DNA of 5,792 bases, taken from the NCBI GenBank assembly GCA_964371225.1, contig CAYJNA010000133.1, positions 1-5,792 on the forward strand. Direction: 5' to 3'. How positions within the stretch are numbered: the first letter of the stretch is position 1; each line of letters opens with the position of its first letter. The notes beneath the pieces are model-generated. The model was not told the origin of the DNA. It worked only from the letters and a program-made list of their open reading frames with translations, and did no database searches. This document shows, piece after piece, positions 1-4,834 of the stretch. Origin of the DNA: CAYJAD01 sp964371225 (lineage in GTDB: Bacteria; Desulfobacterota; Desulfovibrionia; Desulfovibrionales; Desulfovibrionaceae). The position numbers and the translations under genes were made by a program.

Positions 1-45
1 ATGGCGGGAAAGGAGCAAAATTTCCTTTTTCGCCATATTTTTTTA
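1..45 (+). terminator. Strong rho-independent terminator of an upstream gene outside the window
   Basis: Bases 1-14 pair with 23-36 over 14 consecutive positions, including two G-U wobbles. The loop is 8 nt (15-22), and a run of seven T follows at 38-44. Stem plus U-tract read in the + direction is the classical intrinsic terminator form. It therefore ends a + strand gene whose coding part lies before the window. No T-run is visible for the other strand, because the window starts at the stem base. It implies that lepB needs its own promoter downstream. Confidence 0.85.
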
Positions 46-124
46 AAGGTCATAGCTAGAAATTTCACTGCCACATACTTCTCTTATATATCCTGCATAT
101 AGCTTCTTCCAAGGCACAAAAAAC

Positions 125-154
125 TTGACTTAAGCTTAAAGTGCGGCGTAGTAT
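125..154 (+). promoter_or_regulatory. Candidate sigma70 promoter for lepB-yifB
   Basis: TTGACT (125-130, five of six matches to the -35 consensus) is followed after 18 nt by TAGTAT (149-154, four of six matches to the -10 consensus). It lies downstream of the terminator at 1-45 and upstream of lepB, where a promoter is needed. The spacer holds the perfect palindrome TTAAGCTTAA (130-139), which overlaps the last base of the -35 box and could be an operator or chance. The call rests on motif matching only. Confidence 0.45.
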
Positions 155-196
155 CTTGCGTTTCATCTTAAATAACTAGCGTAATGCTTTAAAAAG

Positions 197-221
197 CTCT
201 GTACATTGCATTGTGCAAGAG
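197..221 (+). other. Leader hairpin upstream of lepB
   Basis: CTCTGTACA (197-205) can pair with TGTGC (212-216) plus AGAG (218-221), leaving A217 bulged and a 6-nt loop. One T-G wobble is included. A weakly T-rich stretch (222-231) follows, but it is not a real U-tract, so termination here is doubtful. The element lies about 60 nt upstream of the lepB start. It may be leader structure of no function. Confidence 0.25.
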
Positions 222-283
222 TCTTTAAATTCAAAGCCATATGTGGCAAAATCTTTCTTATTTTAGTAAACAATGGAATATCT

Positions 284-907
284 ATGTTAAGTACATCTAC
301 CGCGGGCGAAAAACCCAGTAAATCTGTTATTCGCGAATACGTTGAAGCTTTGCTCATTGCTTTATGCCTTGCCCTCTTTATTCGTACCTTTATCGTACAG
401 GCCTTTAAAATCCCCTCTGAATCCATGTTGGAAACCTTAGTCATAGGCGACCATTTATTGGTATCAAAATTTTCTTACGGGGTAAAAATGCCTTTTATAG
501 ACTCCTATCTTATAGAAGGCGATGACCCTGAATACGGTGATGTGGTGGTTTTTAAATATCCCAAAGACCCCGCACTGGACTATATAAAACGTGTGGTTGG
601 CAAACCCGGCGATGTGATTGAAATGCGCAATAAACAGTTTTATCGCAATGGCGAAGCTATAAAAGAAGCCTATGTTCGCAACTCTGACCCGCAAGGTGTG
701 TATCCCACACGAGATACTTTTGGCCCCTTCACAGTGCCGGAAGGAGAATATTTTATGCTGGGCGATAATCGCGACAATTCACAAGACTCACGCTATTGGG
801 GCACGGTGAAAAAATCTGCCATGTACGGTAAGGCGTGGCGTATTTATTGGTCTGCCAATGGCCTTGATAACATTCGCATAAATCGTTTCGGAAAAGCCGT
901 AGAATAA
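284..907 (+). CDS. lepB: Signal peptidase I (leader peptidase)
   Basis: Membrane serine protease (family S26) that removes Sec and Tat signal peptides from exported proteins at the outer face of the inner membrane. With the ATG at 284 it has 207 residues. A short cytoplasmic N-terminus is followed by one membrane segment (about 20-41). Box B, IPSESM (43-48), carries the presumed nucleophile Ser47. Box D, around 99-110 (DYIKRVVGKPGD), carries the general base Lys102. Box E, with GDNRDNSQDSRYWG, lies at 160-173. All family boxes are present and intact. It is shorter than the 324-residue E. coli enzyme, which has two membrane segments, but within the range of single-segment forms. The 284 start puts the membrane segment where family members have it; its Shine-Dalgarno is weak (TGGA, 274-277). 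A TTG at 206 would add 26 residues and is less likely. The stop overlaps the yifB start by one base, so the two are probably co-transcribed and translationally coupled. Confidence 0.95.
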   Translation: MLSTSTAGEKPSKSVIREYVEALLIALCLALFIRTFIVQAFKIPSESMLETLVIGDHLLVSKFSYGVKMPFIDSYLIEGDDPEYGDVVVFKYPKDPALDYIKRVVGKPGDVIEMRNKQFYRNGEAIKEAYVRNSDPQGVYPTRDTFGPFTVPEGEYFMLGDNRDNSQDSRYWGTVKKSAMYGKAWRIYWSANGLDNIRINRFGKAVE

Positions 908-2430
908 TGTTTGTACAGCTAGCCAGTGGAAGCCTGCACGGCGTAGATGCGCTACGTGTGGATATGGAAATTGATATGGTGCGCAAGGGCGTGCCGGCTT
1001 TCACCATGGTTGGCCTAGCTGAAGGCGCCGTTCGTGAATCTAAAGAACGTGTCTTCTCCGCCTTACGCGCCTCAGGCTTTACCTTGCCTCCAGCTCGTAT
1101 CACGGTCAATCTTGCCCCAGCCGATAGACGCAAAGCCGGCGCAGGCTATGACCTTCCTTTAGCTCTCGGCCTTTTAAGCGCAGCGGGCGTATTGAATCCC
1201 GAACATCTACAAGGCTGGTTCTTCGGTGCAGAACTTTCCCTCACAGGAAAATTAAAGCCCATCACAGGAACGCTCCCCCTAGCCATACTTGCCCGCCAAG
1301 AACAATATAAAGGCATCATTGTAGCGCCGGAAAACGCGCAAGAAGGGGCTGTGGTGCAAGGTATTACAGTGTTGGCACCCCATGACCTTGTGGAATGCGT
1401 AAGCCTCTTAAGCCAAGAAGAAAAACAAATAGCCGTCTTGCCGGAAAATATACAGCAAGACTCGCTACATGCTTTGGATTTTGCCGACGTAAAAGGACAA
1501 ATGGCCGCCAAACGCGCCTTGGAAATTGCCGCCGCCGGCGCGCATAATATCTTACTCATGGGCCCTCCGGGAAGCGGAAAAACCATGCTGGCGCAACGCT
1601 TACCCACCATACTCCCACCCCTTTCTTTTGAAGAAGCGCTGGAAGTTACAAAAATTTATTCCGTGGCAGGTAAATTGCCTCCAGATACCGGCCTTATTCG
1701 CACCCGCCCCTTTCGAGCTCCACACCATACCATTTCTGATATTGCTCTCATTGGCGGTGGTAAAGTTCCACGCCCAGGAGAAGTGTCTTTAAGCCATCGT
1801 GGTGTGCTTTTTTTAGATGAATTTCCTGAATACAAAAAAACCACCTTGGAAGTTTTGCGCCAGCCTCTGGAGGATGGCATTGTAAGCATTGCCCGCGCCG
1901 CGCAGTCCCTCACCTTTCCTGCGGCCTGTATGCTCATTGCTGCCATGAATCCCTGCCCTTGCGGCTACCATGGTGACAGCACACACACATGTTCTTGTTC
2001 TCCGCAAAATATTAGCAAGTATACCAGTAAGCTTTCCGGCCCCTTACTTGACCGCATTGACTTACATATCGAAGTGCCCGCAGTTCCCTATGAAGAGTTA
2101 CGCGCCCAAAGCCATGAAAGCACCAGCTCTGCCACCATGCGTGAGCGTGTGTTAGCAGCGCGGCAAAGACAATTACAACGCTACACAGGCACGTCTTGTT
2201 TAAATAATGCCATGCTCTCAGGAAAGCAGCTTGAAGAGCATTGCGCCCTAGACGCCAAAGGAAATGCCACTTTAGAACGTGTGGTACGTGGCCTTGGCCT
2301 TTCTGCACGTTCATACACACGCATTTTGCGTTTGGCGCGTACCATTGCCGACCTTGAGGACGCACAAAACATCGCCCATACGCATATTCACGAAGCTGTG
2401 GCTTTGCGTGTGCTAGATAGAAAATCCTAA
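907..2430 (+). CDS. yifB: YifB/ComM family Mg-chelatase-like AAA+ ATPase
   Basis: A 507-residue AAA+ ATPase. Characterised members (ComM of Haemophilus and Vibrio) are hexameric helicases that drive branch migration while transformed DNA is integrated into the chromosome; many carriers are not known to be transformable, so the role here is inferred. Domain order: N-terminal ChlI-like domain (about 1-170, with RRKAGAGYDLPLALGLL at 74-90), AAA+ core with Walker A GPPGSGKT (219-226), Walker B VLFLDEF (300-306), sensor 1 around Asn348, then four cysteines (350, 352, 362, 364) in the family's CPCG...CSC zinc-finger-like insert. The presumed arginine finger is in SGPLLDRID (Arg383). The C-terminal Mg_chelatase_C domain carries SARSYTRILRLARTIADL (467-484). 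No key residue is missing and the length is normal. The start ATG lies in the lepB stop (TAATG) without a good Shine-Dalgarno, so it may depend on re-initiation. A terminator follows after 20 nt. Confidence 0.95.
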   Translation: MFVQLASGSLHGVDALRVDMEIDMVRKGVPAFTMVGLAEGAVRESKERVFSALRASGFTLPPARITVNLAPADRRKAGAGYDLPLALGLLSAAGVLNPEHLQGWFFGAELSLTGKLKPITGTLPLAILARQEQYKGIIVAPENAQEGAVVQGITVLAPHDLVECVSLLSQEEKQIAVLPENIQQDSLHALDFADVKGQMAAKRALEIAAAGAHNILLMGPPGSGKTMLAQRLPTILPPLSFEEALEVTKIYSVAGKLPPDTGLIRTRPFRAPHHTISDIALIGGGKVPRPGEVSLSHRGVLFLDEFPEYKKTTLEVLRQPLEDGIVSIARAAQSLTFPAACMLIAAMNPCPCGYHGDSTHTCSCSPQNISKYTSKLSGPLLDRIDLHIEVPAVPYEELRAQSHESTSSATMRERVLAARQRQLQRYTGTSCLNNAMLSGKQLEEHCALDAKGNATLERVVRGLGLSARSYTRILRLARTIADLEDAQNIAHTHIHEAVALRVLDRKS

Positions 2431-2450
2431 ACAAACACATGCCATAAAAT

Positions 2451-2480
2451 AAGGGAAATGCCGTAGCACTTCCCTTTTCA
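2451..2480 (+). terminator. Terminator of lepB-yifB, possibly bidirectional
   Basis: AAGGGAA (2451-2457) pairs with TTCCCTT (2470-2476). Inside it, TGC (2459-2461) pairs with GCA (2466-2468) around a CGTA loop, with one A/C mismatch between the two helices. Four T (2475-2478) sit at the + strand 3' side. On the - strand the same stem is followed by TTATTTTATGG, so it can also stop transcription coming from the convergent ankyrin-like gene. It starts 20 nt after the yifB stop. Confidence 0.65.
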
Positions 2481-2492
2481 CACTACTCCAAA

Positions 2493-2520
2493 TGCCACAA
2501 CATTAAAAAATGCTATGGCA
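2493..2520 (-). terminator. Stem-loop downstream of the ankyrin-like gene
   Basis: Bases 2493-2504 and 2509-2520 form a 12-bp stem with a 4-nt loop. On the - strand every position pairs, counting two G-U wobbles; on the + strand the same two positions become A/C mismatches, so the fold favours - strand RNA. It begins 26 nt past the stop of the - strand gene. Only TTT follows the stem, so termination may rely on the next hairpin (2451-2476), with this one acting as a 3' stabilising structure. Confidence 0.5.
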
Positions 2521-2546
2521 TTATTTATCCACAAGTATACAATTTA

Positions 2547-3713
2547 TTACTTATTATGAGCCTTGCTGGCCTTGGCGTGCTCCTTAGCAATGTAAGCGCG
2601 AACTTCTGCTCTATCCGGCCTCCCTTTAAAGGGATTCACATCATAAACGTAATCTTCGATAACTTGATTAAAGTATTCATCGGTCAAATCTATTGCAAAT
2701 TCCGGCAAAGCTGCCAATAAAACTTTGGCATTTTCCACTAATCCCGCTTCAACAATATGGAAAATAGCATAGCGTTGATAGGACTCTATATCTTCTTTAT
2801 CAGTATGTTGCAAAAATCTTGCGTACACCTTAGAATTTGGATTCATGGCTGCCATGGCAACACTATAACTGTCTTTAGTGTTTAAACCTTTTTCAATTAA
2901 AAAATCTATAATGGCAGGATCTTGCGTATGTATACCGGCAAGCTCTAATACATCAAAGGGAAGTTCGGGGATTTTGTCCACTTCTATATAACTTTGTTGT
3001 ACATCCTCAAGGGTAGCCACACGCCAAAAATCCCTATTAAAATAATTATGTGCTGGGGTATACGCTTTTAAAGTATTTCTTCGCACGCCATAGCGCGGTA
3101 GCCCCGCCTCATGCGGCCATCTTCCCTTATTTGACTTCACCCCTGCTTTTGCAAGTAAATCCACCTTGGCCTTACCCAAGCTTTTTTTCCAATTGGAAAA
3201 ACTTGATAAGGGTGAGTAGCCCCCAGTATTTTTCACATCTGCCACGGCTCCTTGCTCTAAAAACCACTGTAAGGTTTTAATATCTATCTCGTCCAGATCC
3301 ATATTATGTAACACAGTACTATTATTTGCATTCAAAGCATTCACGTCGCCACCGTATTTCACAAAAAGCTTAGCCTTAGCAAGGTCTGTGGCAAAGAACA
3401 TGGCATCGCCAGTAACAACAGCACCATTTTTCAAAAGCTCTTCCAGTACCTCTAGCTTGGCACGTCTAAATGCAGCCACGGCAAGCACATTATACCCCGT
3501 GCTGCTTAGACCTTCTGTAGACATGGTATCTAAGTCTACACTGTTAATATCGTAGCCATCTTTAAGATTTTTACGCACATCTTCTACGCTGGCTTGCGCC
3601 CAAAAGCCCCAATCAAAGAAAGGATGCTCTTTTTCATAACTCTTGGCATGGGTTACACTTGATAAACAAAGTATTGTAAGAAGACTTAAGAGACAGAACA
3701 GTTTTTTACACAT
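2547..3713 (-). CDS. Secreted ankyrin-repeat-like protein with two-fold internal duplication
   Basis: A 388-residue protein of unknown specific function. Residues 1-23 form a Sec signal peptide (MCKK, hydrophobic core, THA before the likely cut at 23/24). Cys16 is not in a lipobox, so a soluble periplasmic protein is expected. The mature part has divergent ankyrin-like helix pairs. The clearest are around 74-100 (with LEELLKNGA), 103-127 (with KYGGDVNAL), 131-162 (with LQWFLEQGA) and 253-279 (with IDFLIEKGL). The block HPFFDWGFWAQASVEDV (30-46) recurs as HNYFNRDFWRVATLEDV (222-238), and the helix pair after it recurs too, so the protein looks like two diverged halves. Ankyrin proteins with similar FW..A..EDV openings are, as I recall, common in Desulfovibrio relatives; ankyrin repeats normally mediate protein binding, and no catalytic motif is visible. 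The start is set by the signal peptide; the Shine-Dalgarno is weak (GGGG, 3720-3723). The tail is lysine- and histidine-rich. It stands alone, convergent with yifB. Confidence 0.85.
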   Translation of the reverse strand: MCKKLFCLLSLLTILCLSSVTHAKSYEKEHPFFDWGFWAQASVEDVRKNLKDGYDINSVDLDTMSTEGLSSTGYNVLAVAAFRRAKLEVLEELLKNGAVVTGDAMFFATDLAKAKLFVKYGGDVNALNANNSTVLHNMDLDEIDIKTLQWFLEQGAVADVKNTGGYSPLSSFSNWKKSLGKAKVDLLAKAGVKSNKGRWPHEAGLPRYGVRRNTLKAYTPAHNYFNRDFWRVATLEDVQQSYIEVDKIPELPFDVLELAGIHTQDPAIIDFLIEKGLNTKDSYSVAMAAMNPNSKVYARFLQHTDKEDIESYQRYAIFHIVEAGLVENAKVLLAALPEFAIDLTDEYFNQVIEDYVYDVNPFKGRPDRAEVRAYIAKEHAKASKAHNK

Positions 3714-3758
3714 GAAATACCCCGACTTGATAAAGATTTATTGGCACACCTCATATAA

Positions 3759-3787
3759 ACTATAAGGTACGTATGCATGGGAACATT
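3759..3787 (-). promoter_or_regulatory. Weak candidate promoter of the ankyrin-like gene
   Basis: TATAGT (3759-3764, read on the - strand) matches five of six -10 positions and would give a leader of about 40 nt before the start at 3713. Seventeen bases upstream stands AATGTT (3782-3787), a poor -35. Activation by a regulator binding the upstream inverted repeats would fit, but it is only a guess. Confidence 0.25.
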
Positions 3788-3791
3788 TTCC

Positions 3792-3813
3792 GTTGTATGC
3801 GAGGAAATACAAC
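3792..3813. repeat. Inverted repeat with 7-bp arms
   Basis: GTTGTAT (3792-3798) and ATACAAC (3807-3813) are exact inverted copies separated by 8 nt, about 80-100 nt upstream of the ankyrin-like gene. The centre-to-centre arm spacing of 15 bp is longer than one helical turn. It could be a dimeric regulator site or chance in AT-rich DNA. Confidence 0.35.
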
Positions 3814-3839
3814 TTTTTACTTGCTATGAAGATGCAGCA

Positions 3840-3853
3840 CATGTCTAGACATG
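3840..3853. repeat. Perfect 14-bp palindrome, possible operator
   Basis: CATGTCTAGACATG is a gapless perfect palindrome centred about 133 nt upstream of the ankyrin-like start. On the - strand RNA the pairing can continue for three more base pairs with two wobbles, but the absence of a loop suggests a DNA site rather than an RNA hairpin. The regulator is unknown. Confidence 0.4.
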
Positions 3854-3960
3854 CACAAAAAAGCGAGGAGCACATACAGTGCAGAAAATAAGAAATGACA
3901 CTTTTATGAGGTTTTTGCAATACAGAAATTTTTACGTACAAGAGCAAAAGCTGTAGAGCG

Positions 3961-3995
3961 ATAAAAAGAATAAGCCCCTTAAAAAGAGGCTTATT
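3961..3995 (-). terminator. Rho-independent terminator of the beta-barrel gene
   Basis: Read on the - strand, AATAAGCCTC (3986-3995) pairs with GGGGCTTATT (3969-3978) over 10 bp with one T-G wobble and a 7-nt loop. CTTTTTAT follows. It begins 16 nt after the stop codon. There is no T-run on the + side, so it is directional. It separates the barrel gene from the ankyrin-like gene. Confidence 0.85.
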
Positions 3996-4011
3996 CAAAG
4001 TATTTCAAGAA

Positions 4012-4671
4012 TTAGAAGGTGAAGCGAATACCAAAACTAAACTCATGAGCGCCGCCAAAACCGCGATCATAATCATCAAAAGAGCCGCTAATACCTAAAT
4101 AACGATAGCCTAAGTCAGCCGACACATTGTCTGTAATGGCATAGGCCACACCGGCGCCCACTTGCCACGCAAAGTCAGTGCTATAAGCCTCTGCTGAACC
4201 TGTTTCATGAAAGCCTAATACACTGGTGTTCACGTCTATATGCGCACGAGTAAAGGCTAATCCTATACCAGCACCAATATACGGCGTAAATTTAGAACTG
4301 TTACGGAAGTCATAATACACATTAAAAAGAAGGGTTTGCACATTGACTTGCATATCATAATCCACTGCAAAACCACTGCTATAATAAGAGTCGCTTTGTG
4401 TCCAATCTGAACGTAAAGCATATTCTAATTCTGCACGTACGGGCACATCAAATTTATAATAAAAATCATAGCCCACAAAGGCAGCGCCGCCCACGGTGTT
4501 TTGCCAAACGCCGCTTTCACCGCCAAATCCATCAAATCCATGCCCTTGAATGGAGTCAATGAACTTTAAGCCCACGTATACGCCGCTCATATCCGATTTA
4601 GCCATGGCAGGACTGGTCATAAATACCATAGCAAGAAGTAAGGCCATTAGAGAAAGTTTAGATTTTTTCAT
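4012..4671 (-). CDS. Outer-membrane beta-barrel protein (OmpA/Opa-like small barrel)
   Basis: A 219-residue predicted outer-membrane protein. Residues 1-24 are a signal peptide (MKKSKLS, hydrophobic core, PAMA before the cut at 24/25). The mature part alternates hydrophobic and polar residues in strand-sized blocks with Gly/Tyr/Phe-rich turns. FNVYYDFRNSSKFTPYIGAG (116-135) and ADLGYRYLGI (185-194) are typical of the 8-stranded OMP_b-brl/opacity-porin superfamily. It ends in RFTF, and a C-terminal Phe is the usual recognition signal for the BAM insertion machinery. The barrel class is clear; the substrate or adhesive role is not, so no symbol is given. The ATG at 4671 is chosen because it starts the signal peptide and has a strong Shine-Dalgarno 7 nt upstream. 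Longer open frame up to 4872 would run through the tsf terminator and into tsf, and is rejected. It has its own promoter candidate and terminator, so it is probably monocistronic. Confidence 0.88.
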   Translation of the reverse strand: MKKSKLSLMALLLAMVFMTSPAMAKSDMSGVYVGLKFIDSIQGHGFDGFGGESGVWQNTVGGAAFVGYDFYYKFDVPVRAELEYALRSDWTQSDSYYSSGFAVDYDMQVNVQTLLFNVYYDFRNSSKFTPYIGAGIGLAFTRAHIDVNTSVLGFHETGSAEAYSTDFAWQVGAGVAYAITDNVSADLGYRYLGISGSFDDYDRGFGGAHEFSFGIRFTF

Positions 4672-4678
4672 GCGTAAA

Positions 4679-4684
4679 TCCTCC
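4679..4684 (-). promoter_or_regulatory. Ribosome binding site fixing the barrel-gene start
   Basis: GGAGGA on the - strand, 7 nt before the ATG at 4671, is close to the ideal anti-16S sequence. It decides against the longer upstream reading frame. Confidence 0.8.
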
Positions 4685-4704
4685 AAAGTTATAGGTTTTC
4701 TTGC

Positions 4705-4733
4705 CCCATAGTATACATTTACGCCTTTGTCAA
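4705..4733 (-). promoter_or_regulatory. Candidate promoter of the beta-barrel gene
   Basis: A perfect -35 TTGACA lies at 4728-4733 on the - strand. At the standard 17-nt spacing stands TATGGG (4705-4710), a poor -10. A better -10 match, TATACT (4710-4715), is only 12 nt from the -35. A promoter is expected here, because a strong terminator separates this gene from tsf, but the exact -10 is unclear. Confidence 0.45.
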
Positions 4734-4776
4734 GAATTTTACCCAGCAAAAAATGGCTGTTTTTATATAGTAGAAT

Positions 4777-4815
4777 ACAAAAAAAGCCCCTCATTCCTTT
4801 AGGAACAAGGGGCTT
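4777..4815 (-). terminator. Strong rho-independent terminator of rpsB-tsf
   Basis: On the - strand, bases 4815-4802 pair with 4797-4784 over 14 positions, two of them G-U wobbles. The loop is TAAA (4798-4801), and a T-run matching the A-run at 4779-4785 completes the form. It begins 19 nt after the tsf stop. It closes the operon directly behind tsf. Confidence 0.92.
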
Positions 4816-4834
4816 AAGACTATAATAAAGCGTC

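Larger units (their letters stand above)
46..283. other. Gene-free leader region upstream of lepB
   Basis: This 238-nt stretch lies between the terminator and the lepB start. No credible coding sequence or RNA gene is visible. It contains the sigma70-like promoter candidate at 125-154, a 10-bp palindrome at 130-139 and a hairpin at 197-221. If the promoter is right, the lepB mRNA carries an untranslated leader of roughly 120 nt, long enough to hold regulatory structure. An in-frame TTG at 206 could extend lepB N-terminally, but this is not favoured. Confidence 0.6.
3714..4011. other. Gene-free stretch between the barrel gene and the ankyrin-like gene
   Basis: These 298 nt hold the terminator of the barrel gene (3961-3995) and the upstream region of the ankyrin-like gene. 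An open - strand frame starting from a TTG at 3998 is not believed, because its first codons are the terminator stem. The remaining about 245 nt contain several inverted repeats: 3840-3853 (perfect), 3792-3813 and 3749-3767 (7-bp arms, 5-nt loop, one wobble on the - strand). No RNA gene is recognisable. The only -10-like hexamer near the ankyrin start is TATAGT on the - strand (3759-3764), and it lacks a good -35 partner. Confidence 0.6.

Noticed and set aside
206..283. TTG-started extension of lepB by 26 residues
   Set aside because: The added peptide includes leader-hairpin sequence and gives no family similarity. The ATG at 284 gives the normal short N-terminus before the membrane segment.
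753..2440. Several antisense and alternative-frame open frames over lepB and yifB (for example 1146-1610 and 2012-2440 on the - strand)
   Set aside because: They are shadows of well-conserved genes, without ribosome sites or recognisable domains.
3050..3280. 76-codon + strand frame inside the ankyrin-like gene
   Set aside because: It is antisense to a gene with a clear signal peptide and repeat structure, and shows no independent coding evidence.
2547..3713. Possible lipoprotein signal at Cys16 of the ankyrin-like protein
   Set aside because: The residues before Cys16 (TIL) do not form a lipobox, which needs Gly, Ala or Ser just before the cysteine. A signal peptidase I site (THA) follows at residue 23.
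3738..3998. 86-codon - strand frame with a hydrophobic start, downstream of the barrel gene
   Set aside because: It begins with TTG, and its first codons are the stem of the barrel-gene terminator. It has no ribosome site and would lie on RNA that is mostly terminated.
3961..4815. Similar GGGGCTT stem cores in the tsf and barrel-gene terminators as a possible dispersed repeat
   Set aside because: The similarity is only about 7 nt, ordinary for GC-rich terminator stems. The loops and the rest of the stems differ.
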